A stretch of 64,000 nt of DNA from an uncultured Photobacterium sp. GTDB taxonomy: Bacteria; Pseudomonadota; Gammaproteobacteria; Enterobacterales; Vibrionaceae. The position numbers and the translations under genes are program-made. The stretch covers positions 1-64,000 of the forward strand of contig NZ_CANMZV010000007.1 of assembly GCF_947502415.1 (NCBI RefSeq), given 5' to 3'. Below the pieces are notes generated by a model. The model searched no databases and had not been told where the DNA came from. It saw only the letters and a program-made list of their open reading frames with translations. Each line of letters begins with the position of its first letter. Position 1 is the first letter of the stretch. Below are positions 18,083 to 27,101 of the stretch, piece by piece.

Positions 18083-18709
18083 TTATTGCGCCGAAGCGTT
18101 ACGTAGTGCAGAGAACAACAGGTAGGTAGAAGTGGCTCCCGGATCCTGGTGGCCGATGGAGCGCTCGCCCAAGTAGCTAGCCCGACCTTTCTTCGCCTGC
18201 ATAGGGATAGTACCTTTCATCGCCTTTTCGGCATCGGAAACCGCACTCTCCAGTGCATCATGGAAGCCGGTTTCCTGATTTTCCTTCAAGCTGGTTAGAA
18301 TACCGATCCAGGTATCAACCATGGTCTTATCACCAACTTCGGCTTTGCCTCGCTGAACAATACCATCAACACCGTCTTGCAACATTTTGGTCAACTCAGC
18401 CAAACTCAGCTCTTCCTTGGCCATTGCGCTCGATGCAGAACGGATGAAGAAAGTGCCATACAGTGGACCGCTGGCACCACCGATACTGGAAAGCAGTGTC
18501 ATGCCGGTGGTTTTCAAAATAGTACCAATGTCTTTGTCGGCAACACTTGGCAATTTCTCTTTTACCTTCTGGAAACCGCGGTTCATGTTGAGGCCATGGT
18601 CCGCATCACCAATTTCCCGGTCCAGATCTGTCAGGAAGTCTTGTTCAGCTTGAAATACTTCGGCTGAAAGCTCAAGCCATTGGACGATCTGCTGTTTCGT
18701 AATTGTCAT
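18083..18709 (-). CDS. dhaL: DhaL, ADP-binding subunit of dihydroxyacetone kinase
   Basis: This 208-residue subunit carries tightly bound ADP, which DhaM rephosphorylates and which then phosphorylates the DhaK-bound substrate. The magnesium/ADP site motif DREIGDADHGLNMNRG (about 29-44) and the GGASGPLYGTFF segment are intact. In E. coli, DhaL-ADP also activates DhaR. AGGAG precedes the ATG, 17 bases after dhaK. The product phosphate enters glycolysis as dihydroxyacetone phosphate. Confidence 0.96.
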   Translation of the reverse strand: MTITKQQIVQWLELSAEVFQAEQDFLTDLDREIGDADHGLNMNRGFQKVKEKLPSVADKDIGTILKTTGMTLLSSIGGASGPLYGTFFIRSASSAMAKEELSLAELTKMLQDGVDGIVQRGKAEVGDKTMVDTWIGILTSLKENQETGFHDALESAVSDAEKAMKGTIPMQAKKGRASYLGERSIGHQDPGATSTYLLFSALRNASAQ

Positions 18710-18726
18710 CTTGTTCTCCTTAACGC

Positions 18727-19794
18727 TTAACAGCCCCAGCGCAGTGCCGGTGTGTTAACTGGCATGTCGTACAGAGACAACATCTCATCATCGACTTTCA
18801 GCAGTGTGATAGAAATACCCTGCATATCAAGCGAGGTGCAGTAGCTGCCAATCAGGCTACGTTCAATCTTAATGTCCAGCGGCTCAAGGATTTCTGCAAC
18901 CTTACGATAAACCATGTAAAGTTCAGACTGCGGCGTTGCGCCAAGGTTGTTCACCAGTACGATAACCTTGTCACCGGACTGAAGAGATTCAGTGGTCCAG
19001 GTTTCGTCCTGCCATTCCCCAGCACCGTTGTTCCAGCGGCGGACAACACGCTCATATGGTTGGTTTTCCAGAATTTCATTCATCATATCGGTAGTGATAG
19101 TGTCACCACCAGTAAAAGCACGGCGCTCAATACCCGGCTCGCCATGGATACCGATACCAAATTCAATTTCATTGTCGCCCAGCTCAAAGCTCGGCTTTCC
19201 TGCAGCCGGAACTGTACAGGCTGAAAGTGCGACACCAATAGAGCGGCCGCGGTTAGCAATGCGTTTTGCCAGATCGCTAAGCTTGTCCAGGTCATAACCT
19301 TCTTCGGCTGCGGCTCCGAGGATTTTCTCAGCCAGAACAGTCGTTGCCACACCGCGACGTCCAGCGGTATAAAGGCTGTCTTTTACGGCAACGTCATCAT
19401 CAATCAGTGTCGCCTGCACCTTGGTGCCCTCAGCGTGAAGCAGCTCAACCGCAGTCTCGAAGTTCAATACATCACCGGTATAATTTTTCACCAGGAACAA
19501 TACGCCTTCACCGGCATCAAGCTTCTGACCACATTCATACATTTGATCCGGTGTTGGCGATGTAAACATCTCTCCCGGACAGGCACCATCAAGCATCCCC
19601 ATACCAACATAGCCACCGTGCATCGGCTCATGACCGCTACCACCGCCAGAAACCAGTGCGACCTTACCGGCCTTACGATCACGCCGCACGATATACATAG
19701 GGTCCAGACTCACTTCGAGCTCCGGATGAGCTATGGCTATACCTTGAAGTTGTTCCCTAACCACATTGTCGACTTGGTTAATCATCTTTTTCAT
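18727..19794 (-). CDS. dhaK: DhaK, substrate-binding subunit of dihydroxyacetone kinase
   Basis: This 355-residue subunit binds dihydroxyacetone as a covalent hemiaminal on His217 ([11 protein letters not shown]). The other catalytic residues are present, His55 in GGGSGHEP and Asp108 in NYTGDVLNF. The length matches E. coli DhaK (356). It is the first gene of dhaKLM and is transcribed leftward. The promoter must lie in 19795-19900 or further upstream. GGATAG precedes the ATG. Confidence 0.96.
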   Translation of the reverse strand: MKKMINQVDNVVREQLQGIAIAHPELEVSLDPMYIVRRDRKAGKVALVSGGGSGHEPMHGGYVGMGMLDGACPGEMFTSPTPDQMYECGQKLDAGEGVLFLVKNYTGDVLNFETAVELLHAEGTKVQATLIDDDVAVKDSLYTAGRRGVATTVLAEKILGAAAEEGYDLDKLSDLAKRIANRGRSIGVALSACTVPAAGKPSFELGDNEIEFGIGIHGEPGIERRAFTGGDTITTDMMNEILENQPYERVVRRWNNGAGEWQDETWTTESLQSGDKVIVLVNNLGATPQSELYMVYRKVAEILEPLDIKIERSLIGSYCTSLDMQGISITLLKVDDEMLSLYDMPVNTPALRWGC

Positions 19795-20327
19795 CGTTCT
19801 ATCCTTATTATTCTGCGCAAGGTAAAGTATTTGGGCTTGTTACTAATCGCTAGCTTCTATTTGGAGTGCGATAAACCTGTCCGTTCACCAGCCCCAGATC
19901 TTATGCCATCAAGTGAGCATATCGCTAATTATCGCCACTTGTTTCAAAATGAAACTCTTCAAAGAACAAAAATGTTCCAGTTTGAAACACTAGCCGTAAC
20001 CTCGGTGTCGATTTTTGAAGCATGTCGAAATTTGGCGTCAGTGAATAAGAAGAAAATAGCGGAAAATCAACACAAAATGAGATACATGCCCCAAAACTAA
20101 TCAACAAAAATGCCAATTAGCTCACAAAGAATTTCAAGGAAGTTATCGGTATTTGGTAAGCATTGACCCAAGGTATTTACAGGAAGGCTCTGTTGCTTGA
20201 TGTTGAGTAATGGAAAAATGAGGTATCTAATCGACTATTAAATACCTCATAATAACTAGGTAAAAGCTCAGAAAGACACGAGATGCCTGGTATACAATTT
20301 TGCTTTAACTTCCTGAAGGATATAATT
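19795..20327 (+). other. Divergent intergenic region upstream of dhaK
   Basis: This 530-base gap probably holds the dhaKLM promoter. An inverted repeat ATGAGGTAT (20218-20226) / ATACCTCAT (20242-20250) lies 80 bases before the next gene. It has no T run, so an operator is as likely as a terminator. Frames in this gap are antisense extensions and are not called. Confidence 0.4.
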
Positions 20328-20663
20328 GTGTCTTTGAAAGAGTATTGTAAAATTGAAAATATGGTTGTTAGTCGAACAATGCAGAATCAACTAGATCAAA
20401 TTAAATCGAAGCAAGATTTAGGCAATATTCTTGGAGGCTTTGTCTCTGCGTTACCTCTTGTTGAATTGTTTTCTGGGCCTGCAAGTGCTGGTAAAAGGCT
20501 AAAAGAAATATCTACGTATGACTGGGAAGAGTTTGGTGATGCTATGATGGCAACGCACGTAGTGACTAGGCGTGAAATAAACAAAATAGCAGATGAGGCA
20601 AGATTAATGGCAAGAGGGCAAGAGTTGAAGTTTTGGGGATGTGTGTATGAAGCTACTCGTTAA
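20328..20663 (+). CDS. Hypothetical protein with a short hydrophobic segment
   Basis: This 111-residue product starts at a GTG chosen because AAGGA lies seven bases before it. The in-frame ATG 15 codons earlier has no such site. There is a mildly hydrophobic Gly-rich stretch (LGNILGGFVSALPLVELF) and a charged helical C-terminal half. Its end overlaps the next gene by 17 bases, so the two are probably co-translated. No family was recognised. It may be a small accessory or phage-satellite gene. Confidence 0.5.
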   Translation: MSLKEYCKIENMVVSRTMQNQLDQIKSKQDLGNILGGFVSALPLVELFSGPASAGKRLKEISTYDWEEFGDAMMATHVVTRREINKIADEARLMARGQELKFWGCVYEATR

Positions 20664-21129
20664 ATTCCTTGTTATTTCGCTGTTACTACCAGCTTATAGT
20701 TATGCTTCTGAAAATAGCAACAAGCAGACAGTTATGGATAAGTTTGACCAGCTTAATGTGCAAACAGACCGATGTATGAATGTTGGTAGACGCACTGTTG
20801 AGCAGGTGAATGATAACTGGTTTCAATCTCTGGAAATACAGCAGAAAAGACTAGTTTTAGTTGAACTTAGAAAAAAAGCCCTTGAACGCTGTGTTAAAGA
20901 TATAGAAGCAGAATATACCTATGCTGTATTTAAATATACAGCAGATACAAAGGATAAAACCTATCTTGATGCATGGCTAGCGCTTAATGAAGACAAAACT
21001 TCAAATGCTTATCGAGAAGCTTTGAATAAGCTGCCATCGACTGAAATGAAAAGATTATCGGAAAGCGTTACGTTTTATTATCCGTTTGATAGTTTTAGAA
21101 CATCTAAACATTTGGGACTTGAAGAGTAG
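20647..21129 (+). CDS. Exported helical protein, unknown
   Basis: This 160-residue precursor has a typical signal peptide (MKLLVKFLVISLLLPAYSYA, cleavage near residue 20). The mature part is highly charged and helical and contains two cysteines (RCMNVG and ERCVKDIE) that could pair in the periplasm. The ATG at 20647 is preferred to one two codons earlier because GGGG lies eight bases upstream. It overlaps the preceding gene and is followed by a strong terminator, so the two form an operon. No family was recognised. Confidence 0.6.
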   Translation: MKLLVKFLVISLLLPAYSYASENSNKQTVMDKFDQLNVQTDRCMNVGRRTVEQVNDNWFQSLEIQQKRLVLVELRKKALERCVKDIEAEYTYAVFKYTADTKDKTYLDAWLALNEDKTSNAYREALNKLPSTEMKRLSESVTFYYPFDSFRTSKHLGLEE

Positions 21130-21159
21130 CTAATCGTCAGGTGTTAATGTTTTATTAAG

Positions 21160-21183
21160 TACCGGGTTCTCCCGGTATTTTTA
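21160..21183 (+). terminator. Terminator of the two-gene unknown operon
   Basis: TACCGGG (21160-21166) pairs with CCCGGTA (21171-21177) and is followed by TTTTT. Confidence 0.8.
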
Positions 21184-21266
21184 TAAATACCGTTTCATTC
21201 CTCCAATACGAACCTTATCCCGCAGGGGAGTTGCCTGAAAGCTATACCTTAAATAAAGCGCTGAAA

Positions 21267-21428
21267 ATGAAAACACACTTACAGAAGTGGTTTGTGTGTG
21301 GTCACCGGATTTGTGACAGTGAAGGAGTGATCCGTTCGCGTTGTGTGAAGGTAGTGGAAGGGGGTGCGCTTTGCCGCTGTAAGCGGTGGCTGGAAGTGCC
21401 GGTGGGGCGATGTTTTTCACGGATTTAG
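21267..21428 (+). CDS. Possible small cysteine-rich protein
   Basis: This 53-residue frame has four cysteines arranged as CGHRIC...RC...CRC, which could bind zinc as in small phage zinc-finger proteins. Its G+C content is higher than that of the genes on either side. No clear ribosome-binding site precedes the ATG, and a TTG 12 codons upstream is an alternative. It could be another fragment of the phage DNA seen at 22.4 kb. Low confidence. Confidence 0.25.
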   Translation: MKTHLQKWFVCGHRICDSEGVIRSRCVKVVEGGALCRCKRWLEVPVGRCFSRI

Positions 21429-21517
21429 TGGAATATGTTGAGTGCTGTAAGTAATTAAAGTAAGTTACACAGCACACTAACTTATAGTGTAATTTGTTAA
21501 TATTCAAAGGGTGTAAA

Positions 21518-22276
21518 TTGATAAATAAGAAAGAAATAAAACAGTTTTTCATTGCACTTGGAAAGAAATACTTTTTTCCGGATTTTACCAATACTTTAAC
21601 ACGGTACGTGGTGGGTATTGGTGGGGCTGTAATTCTGACGCCAACGGCATTGGAATTGGTTGTTTATAATTGGCTAGTTGCGACGATTAATTTAAATTCA
21701 GGAGTGCCATTTACTTTCGCTGAGTTAGAGTCGACTACTGCAGATTATACATTAGGCTTTGCTTTAATCGCTCTTTCTTTGCTTCATAATATTGTAAATA
21801 AATACTTTATCTATAAAACAGGAGATTTAGCAGCCGTAGAAACCAAAGAGCTACAAGATGCAGATAAAGTTCAGTTTGAGAAGTTTCTAACTGAAATTCC
21901 ATCTGATGGGCTATCTATTGAGTTGCTTAAAGAACATGACTTTGGTGGCTCATATCATAGTCAATCGATTGAACAACTTAAGTCTTTCGTGGAGTACGGG
22001 GCTAATCCTGAAAAGGAATTTCTTGATCCTGAGCTAGAAAAGAAACGAAAGTTCCTATGGAAAAAGTGTCATGCTTTTTTCTATAAGTTAGCTCAAAACT
22101 CTTATAGTCTTGGCGCTGGTCCCGTTTATTCGTGTATTCCTGACCCTTACCGAGAGGCTGGGAATAGGCCTAAACATGTTGAAAAACAAATTAATGAGTT
22201 GAACGATATGGCAACAGAATGTTTTCAACTACACAAAGAATTTGTTTTGTTAGTACGAAGAAAATTAAAGTGCTAA
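21518..22276 (+). CDS. Hypothetical membrane protein
   Basis: This product of about 252 residues starts at a TTG six bases after AAGGG (a second TTG lies eight codons earlier). Two hydrophobic helices are visible, about 27-50 (VVGIGGAVILTPTALELVVYNWL) and 78-97 (LGFALIALSLLHNIVNKYFI). A cytoplasmic charged helical domain of about 150 residues follows. It is AT-rich compared with its neighbours, which fits recent acquisition. The layout of two helices plus a soluble domain recalls small effector proteins of defence islands, but no motif supports that. No family was recognised. Confidence 0.6.
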   Translation: MINKKEIKQFFIALGKKYFFPDFTNTLTRYVVGIGGAVILTPTALELVVYNWLVATINLNSGVPFTFAELESTTADYTLGFALIALSLLHNIVNKYFIYKTGDLAAVETKELQDADKVQFEKFLTEIPSDGLSIELLKEHDFGGSYHSQSIEQLKSFVEYGANPEKEFLDPELEKKRKFLWKKCHAFFYKLAQNSYSLGAGPVYSCIPDPYREAGNRPKHVEKQINELNDMATECFQLHKEFVLLVRRKLKC

Positions 22277-22405
22277 CAAGTTACTGCGTCAGAAAGCAAA
22301 AAGCTTTATTTCGCCCCCAATTGTTGTTATCTGCTATTTGAGCGAGGAACACCCCCTCCTTCTGCTTTCCTAGTTTTGACACTCTGCCCATATTGATGGC
22401 GACCG

Positions 22406-22436
22406 AGCCCCTGAGTTTTCACTCCGGGGCTTTTTT
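22406..22436 (+). terminator. Terminator before the phage protease gene
   Basis: AGCCCC (22406-22411) pairs with GGGGCT (22426-22431) and is followed by a T run. It ends 20 bases before the next ATG. It may terminate the membrane protein gene or be part of the phage segment. Confidence 0.65.
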
Positions 22437-22455
22437 CGTTTAAGGACAGAGACTA

Positions 22456-23826
22456 ATGCACCGAAGAACCTTTCTTAAAGCCAGTGTTGTGCTGGCACTC
22501 AGCGCAGTACAACACGACGGAGCAATTCATCTCTTGTCTGATGCTGTCAAGGTGGATACCAATAGCAGTAACAAACGAACAACTGTCACGATTACCCGAA
22601 CCGGCAAATTTTACGACCCACGATATGGCGAATTTGAACTGACCCAATCGATGTTCGATTCCCTGATCAAGAACTTCAATGAGAATGTTTTTGGTCAGGA
22701 GATCAACATCGACATCGCGCACCAACCAGAAAATGGTGCCGGGGCGGTGGTACGTCGCCTGTTTACCGACCGTGGCCGTTTACGTGCTGAGGTGGAGTGG
22801 TATGAGCTTGGTGTGAACAAGGTAACGAAAGAAGGTTTTAAGTACCTGTCCGCCGAAATCCATCCCAATTTTGTCAGCAACGAAGTGGGCGATGATGGTG
22901 AACGCCACGCTTTTGGACCGACTTTGCTGGGGGCAGGCCTGGTAACTCGCCCTTGTATCAAGAACCTCGACAAAATCGAACTGAACGAGTCGAGCCTACA
23001 CGATTGCCCCACTTATCTTTCCGAGTCGCTGGCTCATAAATTTTCAGAGGAACGAGAAACCATGTGGAAACAACTAATTGCGTTGTTTGAAAAGAACGTC
23101 AAAGGGTTGAAGCTCTCCGCACAGCAGCATGATGCCATGGTTCAGCTGTTTAAAGATTCACTCAACGGCATCAGTGATGAAGCGGCAGCTACAAAGCTGC
23201 GCGAACAGATTGAAGGGGTAGCGAAACAGCTCTCGGAATCCGGCCAGTCAGAAGCGCCGGAGATCAACCTGAGCGGTGGCGGCCTGAGTCAGGAAGATGT
23301 AGTTCGCATTCTCGCCGAGCAAAACACTGCAGCTGAGAAAGCAAAGCAGGATCAAGCCACCAAATTGGCTGCAAAAGTCAAAATCTTCACCGATACAATT
23401 GATGGCGCCGAAGGCCTGAGTGACGAAGTAAAAGTCGAGCTGAAAGAAGCTAAAGATTTGATCACCGTTGAAATGACGGATGAGCAAGTCACCAAGTTGG
23501 CCGAAAATCAGATCTCTCACGGCAACAACAAAATGGTCAGCATTCAGTTGTCGGGAATGGGCTTTGGTGGCCCTGCGGGTTCAATGGTTCAAACACCCGA
23601 CCAGCAGCGTGAAAAAACGGTTCCAAAATCCCTCTGCAACCTATTGATTTATAAAGAACGAAAATGCACTAAAATGGCGTTAATATTGACACCAAAACCA
23701 GCAAAACCCTTAAAATTCAGCACTTTAAACAAGAAAAAAGCCGCACCATTGCAGTGCGGCTTGGTATTATTGATCTTACACCTTATAGTCTACCTACTCA
23801 GTACACATAAGATGCTTCTTACTTGA
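22456..23826 (+). pseudogene. Mu-like phage protease/scaffold gene, truncated
   Basis: Residues about 40-170 resemble the capsid-maturation protease of Mu-like phages (gpI type): VNITRTGKFYD-like start, INIDIAHQ, a GRLRAEVEW block, and GFKYLSAEIHPNF followed by LLGAGLVTRP. Residues about 200-385 are Gln/Glu/Lys-rich coiled coil like the scaffold part. From about residue 390 (base 23620) the frame turns into low-complexity, basic then hydrophobic sequence. It reads through a hairpin at 23738-23762, so the natural C-terminus is lost. No capsid, portal or tail genes are adjacent. It is probably a dead prophage remnant. Confidence 0.65.
23738..23762 (-). terminator. Minus-strand terminator inside the truncated phage frame
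   Basis: AAGCCGCAC (23738-23746) pairs with GTGCGGCTT (23754-23762). On the minus strand it is followed by a T run, so it points left. No leftward gene lies upstream of it in the window, which suggests its gene was lost. Confidence 0.6.
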
Positions 23827-23829
23827 GGC

Positions 23830-24259
23830 TTCGCCACTCATTACGTTGAGTATGCCGAGCCCGATGCAGTCACTTCTTTAAATCGGACATCACTATAGTT
23901 TGGCGAAGAAGTATAAATTTCGTTTTGTCACTTTTCCAAATTGTAAATAACTCAGCCATCAAGCATGACACTCTAGACTGCGTTACTGTTGACTCACGTC
24001 AACATGAAACCTGCACCCTTGAGACATATGAATACAGCTTAATCCTCCAGAAGCTAAGCAAAACACACTCACCACAGGTTTCCTTTTAAATATGGTATCT
24101 AATTCTGCTTTTGGCAAACCCGATTTAGATAAAAGACTTTTAAAACGTGATGTGCTGCACTTTTCCTCTTGAACATAGCTAACATTTTTAAAGAATGTTC
24201 TACTGTAATATCCATCTTTAAAAGAAAAATCAATTAGTTAAAGAAGGAAACGTACTGTC
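23830..24259 (+). other. AT-rich gap after the phage remnant
   Basis: No ORF with coding character was seen in this 430-base stretch. It carries the promoter of the downstream transporter and may include the right junction of the phage-derived segment. Confidence 0.4.
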
Positions 24260-25222
24260 ATGGTGGCAACAGGGAATAAACTGCTACATGTACCGACCGC
24301 CCAAGCTGCGCTAGCACTGGCAACAACTGGACTTGGACTGGCCTGGTCACTGTTTTTACCCGGCAACGGAGAAGTTATTCGCAGCGTCTGTGCGCTATTG
24401 GGAGCCTGCCTGCTTACTCCCGTTATTCTCAAGTTTGTCCTGCACCCAAAATATTTTCTCCGAGATCTTCGTCATCCGCTCTATGGCAGCCTGATGGCAC
24501 CAATGACCATGACAATGCTGGTGCTGGCCGACTACCTCTCTTCAATACACATCGAAAGTGCCCGGCTTCTGTGGTATCCAGCCCTATTGCTTCACTTTGT
24601 GATGATGTTCTACTTCTTTGCCGCCCAACTAAAAAAATTCCGCCTGGCTCACCTTTATCCCAGCTGGTTCCTTTATCCCGTAGGAGCTATCAGCGGAACC
24701 CTTGCCGGGCCGCAGCTTGGACATACCGAGTTTGCTATCTCAATGACTAACATTTGTGTCGCCATTTACTTCCTGATGCTACCTGTCGTCCTCTATCGAC
24801 TGTGCTTTTCCGGCCGCCTTCCCCGCTCGGCACGTCCGACACTGACCATCATGGCCGCGCCGGTGAATCTGTCACTCACCGCTTACCTGCTCAATGTCCA
24901 ACAGCCAGATCCGGTACTCACCGGAGCACTGGCCGGGGTCGGTATAACCATGGCTATTCTTGTAAACTTGATTTACCTGAATCTGCTCCAGCAACCATTC
25001 CAACCCTCACTGGCAGCAGTTACCTTTCCGTCAGTAATCAGCGCCGTTGCCATTGAGCGACTTACCCGATGGGTAGTAACAGACCACCCGCACTGGGCAT
25101 GGCTGGAATCTCTCGGCATGTTTGAATTAATAGTCGCCACCGGATTGGTCATCTGGGTCAGTTGGAATTATCTCGGCTTGTATTGGCACAAAGATACATC
25201 TTCCACAATTAACAGCCATTAA
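24260..25222 (+). CDS. TDT/SLAC1-family transporter (TehA-like)
   Basis: This 320-residue protein has about ten hydrophobic helices, the size and pattern of the TDT family. That family includes TehA, SLAC1-type anion channels and the yeast malate carrier Mae1. Conserved-looking blocks are HPLYGSLMAPM, LYPSWFLYPVG and the APVNLSL segment in the seventh helix. These channels move monovalent anions or organic acids across the inner membrane. The substrate cannot be told from sequence. It is monocistronic. The start was taken as the ATG after GGAAACG, and a few residues' uncertainty remains. Confidence 0.82.
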   Translation: MVATGNKLLHVPTAQAALALATTGLGLAWSLFLPGNGEVIRSVCALLGACLLTPVILKFVLHPKYFLRDLRHPLYGSLMAPMTMTMLVLADYLSSIHIESARLLWYPALLLHFVMMFYFFAAQLKKFRLAHLYPSWFLYPVGAISGTLAGPQLGHTEFAISMTNICVAIYFLMLPVVLYRLCFSGRLPRSARPTLTIMAAPVNLSLTAYLLNVQQPDPVLTGALAGVGITMAILVNLIYLNLLQQPFQPSLAAVTFPSVISAVAIERLTRWVVTDHPHWAWLESLGMFELIVATGLVIWVSWNYLGLYWHKDTSSTINSH

Positions 25223-25441
25223 TAACCAAATGAATGAGTTTGTTGCGTGGCTGCATCCAAAATCAGCTAGCCTTTAGGTAATAGCCAGACAATCAGTAAT
25301 GAAATGAACATATCAACGAGGAGTCCCCCGAAAAAGCTCCCGGTTTAACATCAGGCCGCTACATGAATCCGTTGTTAATGTGACGCTCTACTTACAACTA
25401 AATGTATGTAGAGCTGTATGTTCAAATGGAGATGGCAGAAA

Positions 25442-26785
25442 ATGGCATTCGATAACAGCCCGCAGCTAATAGATCTTTACCAGCTTACGATGCTGCAAAG
25501 TTACCTTGACCATGGAATGGAAAACAAAGCCGTCTTCGAGTTTTTTGTCCGTAAATTGCCACCAAAACGCAATTTTTTACTTGCTGCCGGGCTGGAACAA
25601 TTACTGGAATATCTCACCCAGGCACAATTTGACGACAATGAAATCAGGTATCTGGCTAACAGTGGTTTTTTCCGTAACAACCTGATTGATTACCTCAAAC
25701 ATTTTCGATTTACCGGACAAGTAGATGCGATGCCTGAAGGTACTATCTTTTTTGCCAATGAGCCTATTGTTCGCGTAACAGCCCCGCTGCCTCAAGCGCA
25801 ATTGATAGAAACTCGCCTGATTAATCTACTGCAATTACCGACTCTGGTTGCGACTAAAGCCGCACGATGCCGCCTTGTTGCTACTGACAAGCTGCTGATT
25901 GATTTTGGCCTGCGTCGTGCCCATGGCTCAGAAGCCGGGATAATGGCCGCCCGTGCCAGCTATCTGGCCGGGTTTAATGGTAGCTCCAATGTACTTGCCG
26001 GCCAGCGTTATGGCATCCCAATCTATGGCACAATGGCCCACGCCTATATTCAGGCCCACGCTTCAGAAGCAGAAGCCTTTGAACACTTTGCGTACAGCCA
26101 GCCTGACAACCAAGTACTACTGATAGATACCTACGATACCCTCCGAGGGGCAAAACACGTTATAGAACTGGCGAATAAACTCAAAAAAGAAGGAAAACGA
26201 ATTAAAGCCGTGCGAATCGATAGTGGCGATCTAAATGAAGAAGCGATCAAAGTCAGGGAAATTCTCGATAGCGCAGGTTATTCCGACATAGACATTTTTG
26301 CCAGCAGTAGTGTCGATGAATATTTACTGGAGCAATTACAGCAACAACAAACCCCAATTAATGGCTTTGGTATCGGTACCAACCTAACAACATCAGAGGA
26401 CGCCCCTTACCTCAACTGTGCCTACAAGCTACAGGAATATGCTGGCATTGCACGGCGTAAACGCTCCCACGGTAAAGCAACCTGGCCCGGCAGCAAACAA
26501 GTGATCCGCCATATAAATGATAATGGGGTACTAGCTTATGATGAGCTGTGCCTGGATACTGAAATGCATAAGAATGGACAACCATTATTACAGACAGTCA
26601 TGCGCAATGGTAAACGACTATCTTCCCCTGAACCACTCGATATCATTCGTAATCGTGTAACAGAACAATTATCGATGCTTCCTTCTTCACTGGCAGCGTT
26701 ATCACCGTCGGCCCACTTTGATTTGAAAATTTCGCCAACTTTGCAGCAACTTACTCGCCAGACAGACGAATATTTTAACGACTGA
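25442..26785 (+). CDS. pncB: Nicotinate phosphoribosyltransferase
   Basis: This 447-residue enzyme of NAD salvage converts nicotinate and PRPP to nicotinate mononucleotide in the cytoplasm. The family marks are LIDLYQLTMLQSY at the N-terminus, the FGLRRAHG loop, GTMAHAYIQ and AVRIDSGDL. The ATG at 25442 is favoured because GGAG lies ten bases upstream and the protein then starts like its homologues. An ATG eight codons earlier is possible. It is of the longer, Gram-positive-like class rather than the 400-residue E. coli PncB type. It is monocistronic. Confidence 0.9.
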   Translation: MAFDNSPQLIDLYQLTMLQSYLDHGMENKAVFEFFVRKLPPKRNFLLAAGLEQLLEYLTQAQFDDNEIRYLANSGFFRNNLIDYLKHFRFTGQVDAMPEGTIFFANEPIVRVTAPLPQAQLIETRLINLLQLPTLVATKAARCRLVATDKLLIDFGLRRAHGSEAGIMAARASYLAGFNGSSNVLAGQRYGIPIYGTMAHAYIQAHASEAEAFEHFAYSQPDNQVLLIDTYDTLRGAKHVIELANKLKKEGKRIKAVRIDSGDLNEEAIKVREILDSAGYSDIDIFASSSVDEYLLEQLQQQQTPINGFGIGTNLTTSEDAPYLNCAYKLQEYAGIARRKRSHGKATWPGSKQVIRHINDNGVLAYDELCLDTEMHKNGQPLLQTVMRNGKRLSSPEPLDIIRNRVTEQLSMLPSSLAALSPSAHFDLKISPTLQQLTRQTDEYFND

Positions 26786-27101
26786 CGATTAAGAGTTGGG
26801 GATAAGTTCGCTCTAACCAATGCACAAAGCCGCTTTCTGTTTACCACTCTCTAAATCTTATGCAAAAGGCACACTTGATTTCATAATGAGGCATATCCTT
26901 GTCTCTTATTTATCCCAAACCCATATGAGATATTATGCATTCACCTGCATTGTGACTATAGTTCCATGTGGCTAATGACTCATCAGCTGATCTCCAGTAA
27001 TCCTGAAAATGTAGTAATCCGGATTATTGCCTTAACGCCATGTCATAGACGTAGTTGGTCAATAACTAATTGTTAATATTACTAATTGCCAGGAGGCAAC
27101 C
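26786..27101 (+). other. Intergenic gap
   Basis: No ORF, terminator or known operator was recognised in these 316 bases. GGAGG lies seven bases before the ATG of the next gene. Confidence 0.4.

Noticed and set aside
22675..22690. TGATCAAGAAC inside the phage protease gene, like an RctB iteron
   Set aside because: It is a single coding occurrence without the leading A of the ATGATCAAG core, explained by codons for LIKN.
23600..23660. tRNA-like end (GGTTC followed by CCCTCTGCAACC) after the phage protease
   Set aside because: The T-loop would be too long and no acceptor or anticodon arm could be drawn, so it is not called a tRNA or att site.
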